DNA of 64,000 bases, from contig NC_085126.1 in NCBI RefSeq assembly GCF_030269925.1, forward strand, positions 1,800,501-1,864,500. The letters are read 5' to 3'. The first letter of the stretch is position 1; each line of letters opens with the position of its first letter. The translations under genes and the position numbers were made by a program. Positions 1-11,107 of this stretch are shown in pieces. The notes under the pieces are model-generated. The model saw only the letters and a list, made by a program, of their open reading frames with translations, ran no database searches and was not told the origin of the DNA. The stretch comes from Bombyx mori. Taxonomy: Eukaryota > Arthropoda > Insecta > Lepidoptera > Bombycidae.

Positions 1-1163
1 GGTCTTGTCACGAGGTTTTGTCAAACTTGTTTAGTCGTTGAGAAAATGGAATTGACTCGAGAAAATTCAAGAGCGATGATTTATTATGACTTTCGAAGTG
101 GTTTAACACAAAAACAGTGTGTTGACCGGATGATTTCTGCATTTGGTGATGAAGCCCCATCCAAAACCACAATTTATCGCTGGTTTGCTGAGTTTCAACG
201 TGGACGTGTCAAACTCAGTGATGATCCCCGTCAAGGTCGTCCAAAAACTGCAGTCACCCAAGAAAACGTTGATGCTGTGCATGAGCTGATTGAGGAAGTT
301 CGACATGTGACATACCGCGAAATTCAGGCAACTTTAGACATTGGCATGAGTCAAATACAAATAATCTTGCATGAACAATTAGGTGTAAAAAAGTTGTTTT
401 CCCGATGGATACCATATTCGCTCTGTGAAGAGCAAAAAGCGGCTCGCGTTACTTGGTGCGTCAGAACTCTCGAAAGATTCTACGCAGGATCCTCAAATGC
501 TGTATACAACATTGTATCAGGTGACGAATCCTGGATATATGCGTACGAACCCGAAACAAAAAACCAGTCACGAGTTTGGGTGTTCGAAAATGAGTTAAAG
601 CCAACAAAAATTGTTCGTTCACGGAGTGTTGCAAAAAAAATGGTGGCCACGTTTGTCTCCAAAACCGGCCATGTTACGACTATTCCTTTTGAGGGACAAA
701 GAACGGTTAATGCAGAATGGTATGCTAGCATTTGTTTGCCACAGGTCGTTTCTGAACTCCGTAAAGAGAACTGCAACCGCCGCATCATCCTCCATCACGA
801 CAATGCGAGTTCTCACACCGCGCACAGAACAAAAGAGTTTTTAGAGCAAGAAAACATAGAATTATTAGATCGTCCGCCGTACAGCCCCGACCTAAGCCCT
901 AATAATTTCTATACGTTCCCTAAAATAAAGAATAAATTGCGTGGACAGAGATTTTCATCACCTGAAGAAGCTGTGGACGCCTACAAAACGGCCATTTTGG
1001 AGACCCCAACTTCCGAATGGAATGGTTGCTTCAATGATTGGTTCCATCGTATGGAAAAATGTGTCAAATTTCGCGGAGAATACTTCGAAAAGCAATAAAT
1101 ACATTTTTAAATAGTAATGTTGTGTCACTTCGTTAATTCCCGAAATTTTCAGTGCCGCCCTCG
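1..1163 (+). mobile_element. mariner (DD34D) element, copy 1, left end outside window
   Basis: Tc1/mariner DNA transposon. The right terminal inverted repeat ends at 1163 (reverse complement begins CGAGGGCGGCACTGAAAA) and is followed by the TA target dinucleotide at 1164-1165. Comparison with copy 2 (31632-32593) shows that about 130 bp of the 5' end, including the left inverted repeat, lies before base 1. The body is one long transposase frame. Confidence 0.9.
46..1098 (+). pseudogene. mariner transposase, full length, third catalytic Asp replaced by Asn
   Basis: Cut-and-paste transposase of 350 residues, the usual length for mariner. The N-terminal third has the paired helix-turn-helix DNA-binding region (KTTIYRWFAEF near residue 40; RHVTYREIQ near 85). 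The catalytic core follows: first Asp in SGDESW (near 162), second Asp in HHDNASSH (near 252), and the YSPDLSP motif. In DD34D transposases the third catalytic Asp sits 34 residues after the second; here the motif reads SPNNF, so that position is Asn (codon AAT). Copy 2 at 31697-32420 still has GAT at the matching place, so the change is probably a G-to-A mutation in this copy. The frame is open from ATG to stop, but the enzyme is predicted to be catalytically dead. Subfamily not assigned; a known Bmmar family is likely. Confidence 0.85.
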
Positions 1164-1303
1164 TATATATTAAAAATATGGCCACATATCCTATTACCAT
1201 TACCAGATATTACGTATTATAATATTACCAGGTCTCTAACCAATATTTACTCCCACCACAATAAATTTGCATAGCCAGGATTCAACAGTGAGGAATATTT
1301 TAT

Positions 1304-1724
1304 GAAGTCGTCGTGGCCTAAAGGATAAACCGGATCGTCCGGTGCATTCGTGTTGAGTGATGCACCGGTGTTCGAATCCCAGGCAGGTACCAATTTTTCT
1401 AATGAAATACGTACTCAACAAATATTCACGATTGACTTCCACGGTGAAGGAATAACATCGTGTAATAAAAATGAAACCCGCAAAATTATAATTTGCGTAA
1501 TTACTGGTGGTAGGACCTCTTCAGAGTCCGCGCGGGTATCTACCCGGTACCTGCCACCACCCTGCCCATTTCTGCCGTGAAGCAGTAATGCGTTTCGGTT
1601 TGAAGGGTGGGGCAGCCGTTGTAACTATACTTGAGACCTTAAAACTTATATGTCAAGGTGGGTGGCGCATTTACGTTGTAGATGTGCTGTGAGCTCGTCC
1701 ACCCATCTAAGCAATAAAAAAAAA
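1304..1724 (+). mobile_element. Bm1 SINE, near full length with internal deletion
   Basis: tRNA-derived SINE transcribed by RNA polymerase III. The head at 1304-1375 has an A-box-like segment (GTGGCCTAAAGGAT) and a B box (GGTGTTCGAATCCC at about 1367). The body matches the other Bm1 copies here, and the tail ends in GCAATAAAAA. Just before the tail about 35 bp are missing (after GTAGATGT near 1686), and the middle is altered around 1520-1560. Confidence 0.9.
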
Positions 1725-2683
1725 CAAGGATGTGGCTCAGATAACTTGAGAGAAAACTAATTTGTCAAGTAATAAGAAACTTAATACGTGCACTTTGTAT
1801 GAGAAAAGCAAATCTTTCATGCAGTGCGTCGAGTATATTAGTGTCATTACGCCTGACGAGTGCAAAACATATTATTTTCATTATAACTTAGATAAGATAG
1901 AAAAGGCTATAAGTTATTATAAACCAAGAGTGTTTTCTGAATAATTTGATATCACAATAACCTCTTGAACATATTGTTGTCTTTTCATTGGGTCTATTTG
2001 ATGGGTCTATTGTTGTCTTTTCATTGGATCTATTTGACGGCTCTCTATTGATGCCTAACGTACCCTATCTAAGTTACCTGTTCAACGTTACATTATCTAA
2101 ATACTTAATAAGAAGCTGAGAAAAACAGAAAACCCTTTTAGAGTTTATAATTCTACATTAGCTTTTACTGGTTTAATGTGAATACCTTGGGACGTGCCTT
2201 TATAATTTTTAAGACCCAGTGTCTTGAAATTAACCTCTACGTGACACAATTTAATTGCGCGGAGAGCAGATGTCAAAAATTTCTGGTCATTTATTTGATT
2301 ATATATGACCGTGAGGATAGTTCTATGGTTTTTAAAAATGATTACGCCATTCTCTTTTCACGATTATCATTGCCTTCCATAATGACAGTAATTAAGACAC
2401 ACATTTCCAATTAATTCTATTTATTAAATTTCAAGCGTACAGCGATAACTACCGTGAGCTCCGCTCCGTTCGACTGTTCGAGCCTGAAAGCTTTGTGCGA
2501 CAAAAGTAACTAATATTTTAGTAAAACAGTGGTGGCATAGTTTGTTCATTAATTTTCCTGAATACCGTCATAATCAATAGTTGACTTGCGGTAGACTTAT
2601 AACAATTATTTAATAATTTTAAGATTGAGGGAACAGCTATCTCTAATCACCTTAGTTAACTAAATAACAGGGTTGCGCCAATA
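1725..2683. other. AT-rich spacer, no gene recognised
   Basis: Short open frames at 1762-1944 and 2178-2414 have no recognisable domain or codon bias. A two-copy 36-bp tandem duplication lies at 1972-2043. Nothing else is supportable. Confidence 0.6.
1972..2043. repeat. 36-bp tandem duplication
   Basis: Two adjacent copies of a 36-bp unit starting TATTGTTGTCTTTTCATTGG, at 1972 and 2008, with a few mismatches. Confidence 0.75.
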
Positions 2684-2776
2684 TACTTAGTCTGGCCACA
2701 GATACTGTTACAAAGGAATACAAAAAAAAATCTATGGCAAATAACAATTATTACTTTTACAGTGTGTTAGTCTATA

Positions 2777-2982
2777 TCTATACTAATATTATAAAGAGGA
2801 AAGATTTGTTTGTTTGTTTGTTTCGAATAGGCTCCGAAACTACTGGACCGATTTGAAAAATTATTTTTCCATTAGAAGCCGACATTGTCCCTGATGAACA
2901 TAGGCTACTTTTTTTTATTTTATTTTTTTTGGTTTCATGTGTGTTTTAATGTTTCCGAAGCGAAGCGAGGGCGGGTCGCTAG
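2777..2982 (+). mobile_element. Small non-autonomous Helitron (Lep1-like), nested in maT
   Basis: Begins TCTATACTAATATTATAAAG and ends GGGCGGGTCGCTAG, placed between A and T as Helitrons insert. It contains a short (TTTG)n tract at about 2806-2822 and the segment GGCTCCGAAACTACTGGACC, both typical of microsatellite-bearing lepidopteran Helitrons. Length 206 bp; it has no coding capacity. Confidence 0.75.
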
Positions 2983-3022
2983 TTTAATACATAAATATAA
3001 AACAATTTAAAGTATAAAAAGC

Positions 3023-4069
3023 TTATTCGAAGTGGTCTCCATTGGCTGCAACACAGTCCTTTAAACGTTGAGGCCAGTTATCAATAGAAGCACGCACTCT
3101 TTCCATGGGAAAATTTTTCACTGCCAATCGTACGGATTGTTTTAGGGACTCCAAATTATCATGGCGTTTAGAGCAAGCTGTACTCTCTAAAACTGACCAT
3201 AAATCATAATCCAGCGGATTAAGATTGGGACTGGACGACGGCCAGTCTTCAGCTCTGATGAAGTCCGAAATGTTCGTTTCCAACCAAGACTGCGTAGACC
3301 GAGCTTTATGACCTGGTGCCGAGTCTTGCTGGAAGGACCATTCTTGATTATTGAACATGGTGTTGTTAAGGGGTTTCACTACCTTTTCAAGAATGGTATC
3401 TAGATACACTTGTGCCGATGTTTTGATACCTTTTTCACAAAAGTATGGCTCAGTCACTCCTTCATAGCTAATACCCCACCAAACCATCACTGAAGTCGGA
3501 TAGTGCCCACGTTGCACTCTGTCGACTAATTGGGAAGCTTCCTTAGATCTTTTTAAATATTATATAATACGACCATTTTGTTTGTTAAAATGTTGCTCAA
3601 TTGTAACATTTTTCTCATCCGTAAACAAAATTTTTCTATGACCTCCCTTTGCGTACCGCTTCCGTAGTTGTTTCGATTTTACCACCCTATTCTCTTTTAA
3701 ATTATCAGTTAAGAAATGATCAGTACGTTTCTTATAGGCTGCAAGCTCTAAGTCATCTTTTAAAATACGCGACATGGTTCTAGGTGCTATCTTCATCTCC
3801 CGAGATAAAATCTTTTGCTTTCGGACAGGATTTCTTCGAATTCTTTCCCTTACTGCTTTGACCACCTTTTTCGTACAAACACTACGTAGACGGCCAGATC
3901 TTTTTCTGTCACAAACAGAGGAGGTCTCATTGCACCTATTAATAGCCCGGTACACAAACATTTTACTAATACCAAGCGTATCGAGAGTTTTCAAAATTGC
4001 ATTAGGCTCCATACCTACTTTGTGTAATGCAATCACAGCGATTCGGTTCTCTTTATCACCCCACTCCAT
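3023..4069 (-). pseudogene. maT-type DD37D transposase with an internal stop codon
   Basis: Transposase in a single reading frame interrupted by one TAA at 3560-3562. The likely start is the Met at 4069 (MEWGDKENRIAV); an upstream in-frame Met at 4159 is less likely. Residues from the start: helix-turn-helix region (KTLDTLGISKMFVYRAINR, about 30-50), second DNA-binding segment with a basic patch, first catalytic Asp in ILFTDEKN (near 146). After the stop come the second Asp in FQQDSAPGH and the third in NPLDYDLW, with 37 residues between them, giving DD37D. All three acidic residues remain, so only the stop, and possibly a small change beside it, clearly disables the gene. Confidence 0.85.
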
Positions 4070-4237
4070 TTTAATATCGCAAAATATTGTACAATGTATT
4101 GGCGCCGAAATGAGAAAACTCAATGAGCAATCATATAAAAATGACAGATTCCAATTCAAATGTAATATTTTGTTTATTTTTAATTGTAACAGTATTTTAT
4201 GGCCAGACTAAGTATATAATTCTTTTACTTGTGTGTT

Positions 4238-4475
4238 TCGGTGGTACAGTAGTTAGCTCTCCTGAGTGTTTTGAGCCATGAGCCTAATTTGCGGTTCGAT
4301 TACCACATCAAAGACACAACATTCGCATCTCTGCTGCATGCAATCGCCTTTCACCCGTGCCAATGTTAATACAGTTATTAAAACGTTTATGAGTATGTAT
4401 TGTGTAAATCTCTGGTTCCCACATAGTACAAGGAATCCTAGTTTGAGTCCAGATGACCAGATGTGAATGTGTGTG
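4238..4475 (+). repeat. Possible decayed tRNA-derived SINE (not Bm1)
   Basis: A segment resembling a tRNA head: an A-box-like GTGGTACAGTAGTTAGC at about 4239 and a B-box-like GGTTCGATTACC about 60 bp later. The rest ends in AT-rich sequence near 4475. A related string with the same GAGTGTTTTGAG core lies at about 7315-7385. Decayed, and not folded or searched. Confidence 0.35.
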
Positions 4476-4504
4476 ATTATTAATTTTTCTGGAGTGGACG
4501 AGAC

Positions 4505-4697
4505 TTTTTTTTATTGCTTAGATGGGTGGACGAGCTCACAGCCCAACTGGTGTTAAGTGGTTACTGGAGCCCATAGACATCTACAACGTAAATGTACAGT
4601 ATAGTTACAACGGTTGCCCCACCCTTCGAACCGAAACGCATTACTGCTTCACGGCGGAAATAGGCGGGGTGGTGGTACCTACCCGTGCGGACTCCCA
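4505..4697 (-). mobile_element. Bm1 SINE, truncated
   Basis: 3' half of Bm1 on the minus strand: poly-T, then TTATTGCTTAGATGGGTGGA, through the conserved body to the GTGCGGACTCCC segment. About 40 bp around the central GCGCCACCC segment are deleted after 4599. Confidence 0.9.
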
Positions 4698-5091
4698 AAA
4701 TAAATTAGTCCTAAGTCATTGACATTTTATAAGCCCGAAACTTTTTAAATTGATGCCCCTCTAGACGACAATATTTCAATGACTAAAGATTATAAAGAAA
4801 AGAATTCTTCGAATCACGTCTCAAAATAAATATTGTTTTTATTCTGTTTGTGTTTTCTCGATACCTACTCGTGTATAATGAGAGGGTAGGTAGGTTTCAA
4901 CGTTTAAATGATACGGTAGAGTAAATATGTCTTAGGGTGAAAACGGCAGTTTCCGGTCTTCGAAGGCATAAAACCTTGATTCAACCTGAGAGTGTGTTAG
5001 CCGTTGAATATCAATGACAGAGACACAGCTAAACCATTAGCAACTACAGCCCGCTACTAAGGATACCTTTCAAACCTCGTTCGAAGAAGGG
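4698..5091. other. No feature recognised
   Basis: AT-rich sequence without coding signal or recognisable repeat, lying between two Bm1 fragments. Confidence 0.5.
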
Positions 5092-5234
5092 TTTTTTTAT
5101 TGCTTAGATTGTTGAACGAGCCCACAGCCCACCCGTTGTTAAGTGGTTACTGCCCATAGACATCTACAACGTAAATGCGCCACCCAGCTTGGTATAAGTT
5201 CTAAGGTTTCCTGCTTCACGGCAGAAATAGGCAG
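5092..5234 (-). mobile_element. Bm1 SINE fragment
   Basis: 3' portion of Bm1 (poly-T, TTATTGCTTAGAT, CACAGCCCACC, CATAGACATCTACAACGTAA). An internal deletion joins the TTCTAAGG segment directly to CTGCTTCACGGCAGAAATAG. Confidence 0.85.
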
Positions 5235-5552
5235 CGATCAGATGTATATCACAGTGATTAGATGCATGTGAAGCTCATTCTGGGCGCATTCAAACTGTTC
5301 CACCATGATAAAAAGATTCCCGAATTGCTTCCTACCAATAATACATTTAAATTTTATCAACAAAAAAATTTTAATCAAATCAAATTTTAATCATTGAATA
5401 TACTTATATTATAATCTTCTTTCTTTTTAGTCGGACCCTCTTGTCAAAGTGGTCGTGGCTGCCCTGATGATGTAGATGCAGCAGCATTCGCTAGGATCCC
5501 AATACTGTCGAGGATTGCCCCCCTTGTATTATTTAAAATAAATATATAAAAA
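5235..5552. other. No feature recognised
   Basis: AT-rich stretch with a short GC-richer block at about 5430-5530 that I could not assign. Confidence 0.4.
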
Positions 5553-6938
5553 TCTATATATATAAAAATGATTTTCTGTTCGTTAGTCTCGCTAAAACTC
5601 GAGAACGGCTGAACCAATTTAGCTAATTTTGGTCTTGAATTATTCGTGGAAGTCCAGAGAAGGTTTAAAAGGTAGATAAATATGAAAAAGCTGATGAATT
5701 AAATAAAAATAACAATGTTGTTTTTCCTCTGATGTGTCCCCCGTCGGACGGGTTCCTTTTGTTTTTTTTAAAGGACAATGCCCAAAAGTGGGCCAACTTT
5801 ATGTCAAAACTATTTGAACTTGAAAAACGATGCCTTATTTTTTCACGTTATTTAGTTTATGTATCAACATTTCTTTCAACCTGGCATTGTTTTCCAAAAA
5901 AATAAATTACTTATTTGATAACATCCCAAAACTATCCATGCCATAGTTTTTAAATTCGCCAATAGGCAAAGGGCTTAGCCCATACAGCCTTATAGCAAAC
6001 CTATATGCTGTCAAACGAAAGAGTTGTTAGTGACTTGAACAACAAATAAAAAAAAAAATAGCTAATGCTTATAATTCACAGGCTTCTTAGTTTATTTTTG
6101 TTCAATTCAATATTTATATATTGTAATAATTATTATTACTTAAAATCATGAATTATTTAATATTTTTAGATATTAATGATTCCATTAGTAAAAATATCAA
6201 TGCCCTACCATTACTCTATTCTTATTATATATGATCAGAGAGTTTTGGCAGCAACCCGAGTGAAGCGTCACTTGAATTTTTATTTTAATGTTTTTTTAAT
6301 AGTTTATTGTGTAATTTGTATTTGTAATATTGTGTATAAAAGGTCTGCGTAAACTCATGCTCAGTCAATGTGGTATTCGTCGAGTTGACGTCAAAACTCC
6401 CAAAAAGCAATAAAAAGAGATACACCGGCTTTTTATTGACATAAAAAATATATAACTTCGACAGACTAGGCTGTATAGGCTACGCTCTTTGCCTGCTTAA
6501 TGGTGAATTTAAAAACAACAACAATATCGTTGCCGGCTTCCGGATTTTCATTTCATTTTATTATTATTATGAGGATATAATAATAAGAAAATGTACGTAA
6601 GGGCTTATTTCTAGCAACATAAACCACAATTAACTTATTTAATACTGTAAATAATTATGAGAGCGATTATTGATTTCGTAGAAAACAATTAACAACTTAA
6701 TTTTAGCTGCAGAAAAAAACAGATTTCTCTTAAACCTGGGTGAAAATATAAAAATCGTTTTCTGAATATGAAACGATATTTCTTTGTCTATCAAATTAAG
6801 TTAAAACCATCATGACAGGACAACTTTTTTTAGGGGCCCAAACGCCCATAGAAAATGGGCATTGTCCTTTGTTTTATACAAAAGTTTATGTCTTTTATTT
6901 ATCGATTGAGGCACCACGAAGTCTGCCGGGTCAGCTAG
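5553..6938 (+). mobile_element. Non-autonomous Helitron, about 1.4 kb
   Basis: Starts TCTATATATATAAAAATGAT after an A and ends GCCGGGTCAGCTAG before a T, the expected Helitron ends and insertion site. The first 100 bp (TTAGTCTCGCTAAAACTCGA) and the last 60 bp recur in inverse order at 26202-26462, confirming the boundaries. No Rep/helicase coding region is visible. The interior is AT-rich and may hold further insertions, e.g. the segment around 6230-6440. Confidence 0.75.
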
Positions 6939-7408
6939 TTATATATAAAAAGTTTCAATTGAACTATAATTTCCGTTCCGTGTAAAGCCGCTCCGAAAAA
7001 TCTCCACGGCCACCCTTCAAGACTAATTTTACCAAAGAAATCCATTTGTGGAGCTCGCCAGTTTTTTCACTTGTTTTGTTTGGATGAACAAAAAAGATAA
7101 AACCATCAACGGGCATTACGCGATCTTACCAGGGACAGCGTACCGAACAAAAAAGAAACTATTTTCGCTGACACAAATAAGTCTGTATGGAAGACCTTTA
7201 TCAGCGTTTCACTTCAGTTTTCCGTACCCAAGTTAATGATGTTGAAATCAACTTCGATGAATATTGCATTAGTTTTTTTTTATTGGCGGAAAATGCTTGA
7301 TTACATTTGATTGACGGGGCGATAGTGTAAAGGGATAGCTGGATCATCTCGAGCAATGACTCCGAGTGTTTTGAGGAAACGGTATAAAAAATAACAATGA
7401 ACTGTAAG
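6939..7408. other. Spacer without recognisable gene
   Basis: The short open frame 7048-7236 has no recognisable domain. A string at about 7315-7385 resembles the tRNA-like repeat at 4238 but is too decayed to call. Confidence 0.4.
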
Positions 7409-7614
7409 TTTTTTTTTATCCTTACCTATGCTGATAGCCTTGAGAGGCTATTTCAGCTTCGCCCTAACGTTTGTAGGTGAGCTCACGGGGCTCAAACCGG
7501 AGAGTTGCTAACACTGACCCTAGCAAAAGTAGTGTTTCGCAGAATCTACCACCGGATCGGAAACGCGACCCACTGAGAAGATCCGGCGAGAAACTCAGTG
7601 GGCTAGTGTAAGTA
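7409..7614 (-). mobile_element. Jockey family A LINE, 5'-truncated 3' end
   Basis: Poly-T tail followed by the reverse complement of the family A 3' UTR seen at 40630-40823, including the hairpin arms CCCACTGAG and CTCAGTGGG (about 7569-7602). Only the non-coding 3' end was copied, the usual result of incomplete reverse transcription. Confidence 0.85.
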
Positions 7615-7865
7615 ATACCTTTAATATGCTGTTCATAAGCTAGTAGTATCACAAATTTGGTTGCCTTGAGTTTTTGAAATATATTTGTCTGTTGCCATAC
7701 GATAGATTCTTTAGATAGATAATCTAGGGAAAGAACTGTTTCCCAAAAATCTGGACACAGAAGAAAATATATTTCGAGCATTTCTCCGAATCAATGCGAG
7801 TCGGTAAGTATGTCGGCTTACAAAACGAATCAATAATTAAAATTTTATAAGTAACTACAACTATT

Positions 7866-8226
7866 ATATAATAATAATAATAATAAAAGCCTTTATTCAG
7901 ACGCAAAGGATATTTACAAATAATAAACTTAAATTAACGACTCTGCCGAGTCGGTGACATCGACAACTTCGTCTGTTTGCCCAACTTTGGCAAAGGCCTC
8001 CTCCATTTCTTTCCACTCTACTCGGCTTAGAGCTTTCCTTGTCCATAGTTTTCCTGCTACCGTCTTTATCTCGTCTTCCCACCTCCGAATCTGTCTGCCT
8101 CGTTTCCTTTTTCTATCTCTAGGGTACCAAAACACTATGCTTTTGTTCCACTTTTCGATGCCTCTTATACTTATACTAAAAACCACTGTAGATTGTTGCT
8201 GTTGCTCCTCGCGAAACAATTCCAAT
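7866..8226 (-). pseudogene. RTE-clade LINE, C-terminal fragment of reverse transcriptase protein
   Basis: The minus-strand frame carries the C-terminal signature of RTE-type LINE proteins: WYPRDRKRKRGRQIRRWEDEI followed by LWTRKALSRVEWKEMEEAFAK. The 3' side (low coordinates) ends in an (ATT)n tract at about 7867-7886, matching the microsatellite tails of RTE elements. There is no polymerase core, so this is a 5'-truncated copy. Confidence 0.75.
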
Positions 8227-8230
8227 TAAG

Positions 8231-8688
8231 TATCAAATTAAATAAAAACAACTGAAAGCATCATTGCTTAAGTGGAAAGTGGTGTATATACCTGTTGATT
8301 AAATAGTGGACAGTGAAACAGCAAGATAAAACTTTCACTTCGATATACCAATCCGCCAAAACAGGTAGAAAAAAATAATTTTAGCGTTGACAATAATAAC
8401 TGAATACCGACACACCAAGAAAACCAATCATAGATTTTTGGTACGAGTTTTCCTTATTAGGAAAGGCAAGGGGATCTAAGCCCATACAGCCTTCCAATCA
8501 TAGACTATATTTGGTACACCTACATGGTGTTAACAACCTTACAGCGTTGCCGACTCCAAACTAGTGCTGCCAGCTTGAAGCAATTGTTGCTTACTCGAAA
8601 CCGGGGTTGCCAAATTCCAATTTGAACTACCAATAATAAACCAGTATTACCAACTCTGATCTAGTATACCACACAAAAACATCTCCAC
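8231..8688. other. Possible 5' leader of the following LINE ORF1, otherwise unassigned
   Basis: No gene. From about 8540 the sequence has repeated CAGCGTTGCCGAC-like and TACCAA phrases leading into the ORF at 8689, which suggests a transposon leader. Weak evidence. Confidence 0.3.
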
Positions 8689-9420
8689 ATGGAACAACAA
8701 ATGGATGCTTTTTGGCAAAAAATGAAGCAAGAAATGTCAGCGCAAACGCGAGAGATAACCGAAGCCGTCACCAAAAATGTATCTGAGAGTATTAACGAAA
8801 AATTAACTGCTCTTGTGGAGGAAAATAACAACTTGAAGATGGAAATAAAGACCTTACAAGGCAAAATAAAGTCAATGGAAGACCATAAAAGAAAAAACAA
8901 TATAATTTTCTTTGGTATGAAAGAGGAAGAGAACAACGAGCTGCCAATCGAATCCATTATAAAACTGCTAGAAAAAAATATGAACATTCAAATCAACCCA
9001 CAAGAAATCAACAACGCCTACCGACTTGGAGTAAAAAACGATAGCAAACCACGCCCTATCCTCGCAACGTTCACAACAAACTGGAGAAAAAATGAAATTC
9101 TCAAAAAGAAAAAGAAACTGGACCAAGAAATTTATATCAAGGAAGATCTTAGTAAAGAAATTTTGGAGAAAAGGAAAGAGCTCCTTCCACAGTTACAGGA
9201 AGAAAGAGCAAAGGGCAAAATTTGTTACTTTGTCAAAGACAAAATTGTAATAAAGGAGTCGAAAGATGACAAAAGAGATAAGAGGAAAAGGGACTGCAGC
9301 AGTTCACCCAATAACCAACCGAAGTTGGCCCCAAAAAAGATAAACAAGACAAATAGTATGCTCAACTATATGGCGCGAGGCAGATCCGGGTCACTGCCAA
9401 CACCCTCAACCACAAAATAA
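8689..9420 (+). CDS. Orphan LINE ORF1-like protein (coiled coil plus RRM-like fold)
   Basis: Intact 243-residue frame. Residues 1-70 are a heptad-rich coiled coil (ITEAVTKNVSESINEKLTAL, then EENNNLKMEIKTLQGKIKSM). Residues about 75-170 resemble the RNA-binding domain of L1-type ORF1 proteins (NNIIFFGMKE, AYRLGVKN, RPILATFTTNWRKNEIL, IYIKEDLSKEI), followed by a CYFVKDKIVIKE strand and a lysine-rich tail. Such proteins coat LINE RNA as trimers. No endonuclease or reverse transcriptase follows within 1 kb; downstream is AT-rich and then Bm1. This may be a deleted LINE, a chimera, or a retained gene. The frame is open throughout although its partner ORF is missing. Confidence 0.65.
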   Translation: MEQQMDAFWQKMKQEMSAQTREITEAVTKNVSESINEKLTALVEENNNLKMEIKTLQGKIKSMEDHKRKNNIIFFGMKEEENNELPIESIIKLLEKNMNIQINPQEINNAYRLGVKNDSKPRPILATFTTNWRKNEILKKKKKLDQEIYIKEDLSKEILEKRKELLPQLQEERAKGKICYFVKDKIVIKESKDDKRDKRKRDCSSSPNNQPKLAPKKINKTNSMLNYMARGRSGSLPTPSTTK

Positions 9421-9899
9421 CGATCAATAGACATCGACAACGGAAAATCAAAACTAACAAACAAAACATATACACCCAACGAAGCAACTACAACTATTAA
9501 CTAACTAACTAATAATAGCTACACAGCTTAATGCAATTACTAAATAATATGATATATAAGAATACTCTAACAATGGCTGCTTTTAATTGGGATTATAAAG
9601 TCACTTGACATCGCATAACTAGTCTTCAGTACCTTTCGTATCTGCTCTAAAGCCGGATTAGTCCCTGGAGGGATATTTCATCGACCACAAGCCTCATGTG
9701 GTCGCGCTGTTAATAGGGTTTTGAGAAGATACTTGTCAAAGGGTTGTGGGATCGTACGATCTCTTTTAACATTTTGTCATATGTCATAAAACAAATGGTC
9801 TTATGCTGTATGTGTGTCAAATGCTTATTAACTTTTTTTATGTCGTGTGTTAAAAGGTCAGATAAGGAGGATTATGTGGCAGCAACTATCATAGAACAC
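9421..9899. other. AT-rich sequence downstream of the ORF1-like frame
   Basis: No ORF2 signature. The open frame 9744-9953 runs into Bm1 and is not a gene. Confidence 0.5.
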
Positions 9900-10340
9900 T
9901 TTTTTTTTTCTAGCTTAGATGGGTGGATTAGCTCACAGCCCACCTGGTGTTAAGTGGTTACTGGAGCCTATGGACATCTACAACGTAAATGCCGTGCCAA
10001 CCAACTTGAGATATGAGTTCTAAGGTCTCAATATAGTTGCGGCTGCCTCACCCTTCAAACCGAAACGCATTACTACTTCACGTCAGAAATAAGCGGAGTG
10101 GTGGTATCTACTCGTGCGGACTCACAAGACATCCTACCACCAGTAATTACGCAAATTATAATTTTGAGGGTTTGATTTTTATTACACGACGTTATTCCTT
10201 CACCGTGGAAGTCAATCGTGAAAATTTGTTAAGCATGTATTTCATTAGAAAAATTGGTACCCGTCTGCCGGATTCGAACACCGGTGCATCGCTACATACG
10301 AATACATCGGACGTCTTATCCTTTAGGCCAACGACGAATT
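9900..10340 (-). mobile_element. Bm1 SINE, full length
   Basis: Complete element of about 440 bp on the minus strand. The poly-T end is at 9900. The pol III head is at 10255-10340, with a B box (GGTGTTCGAATCCGG, about 10268-10282) and an A-box-like GGCCTAAAGGATAAG at 10316-10330. It includes the central segment (about 10140-10255) that the half-length copies lack. Confidence 0.92.
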
Positions 10341-10576
10341 CAAATTTATTATTCGATATTTTGGGCTTCTTACTCATTAGACCTTCTCAAACGACTTTTC
10401 ACGCATCATGTTTACCCAAAACACTCGCGCTCGCACCAGTTCTAATAGCTATACATCAAACATTAATTTCTTCCGACAAGCTTAAAGCGACTGATCGATC
10501 GCATTTATTTCTGTAGATTTCTTGAGTGCGAAAATGGCTGAGGTAAATTTAGATGAATACCACTTTGTGAGTTATG

Positions 10577-10827
10577 TTTTTTTAATTTTTTTATTGCTTA
10601 GATGGATGGACGAGCTCACAGCCCACCTGGTGTTAAGTGGTTACTGGAGCCCATAGACATCTACAACGTAAATGCGCCACCCACCTCGAGATATAAGTTC
10701 TAAGGTCTCAGTATAGTTACAACAGCTGCCCCACCCTCTAAACCGGAACGCATTACTGCTTCACGGCGGAAATAGGCAGGGTGGTGGTACCTACCCGTGC
10801 GGACTCCCAAGAGGTCGTACCACCAGT
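10577..10827 (-). mobile_element. Bm1 SINE, half length
   Basis: 3' half of Bm1 ending sharply at CCACCAGT, the same break point as at 14284, 15794, 21194 and 42646. A (TATG)n-like microsatellite lies just beyond (10834-10868). Confidence 0.92.
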
Positions 10828-11107
10828 GAATGTATATTATGTATGTATGTATGTGTTATGTATGTATATTAAATATGGTACTGCATGAATTACACGACTT
10901 TGACTGATCGATGAAAAAACTATGAAGTAAATAAAACATTGATTTTATGGAAAGCAATATGAAATACTTTTATGCAAATAAAGCTAATATAATATTAATA
11001 TTGTTCGTACTTGTATGCAAAATGGATGGAAAAGCCACGTATATTAGATTAATGCTAGTATAACTGAAGCGAAATACGTATTTTATATTTTTTTATCAAT
11101 GAGGGAT

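Larger units (their letters stand above)
2684..4214 (-). mobile_element. maT/Bmmar1-like (DD37D) DNA transposon
   Basis: Both ends carry matching inverted repeats. The left begins TACTTAGTCTGGCCA at 2684. The right, read on the minus strand from 4214, begins the same way, and both continue into a shared ACTGTTACAA. Each end is flanked by TA (2682-2683 and 4215-4216). The transposase is on the minus strand and has a DD37D signature, as in the maT family (Bmmar1 of silkmoth is the known example). A Helitron sits between the left inverted repeat and the end of the gene. Confidence 0.85.
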
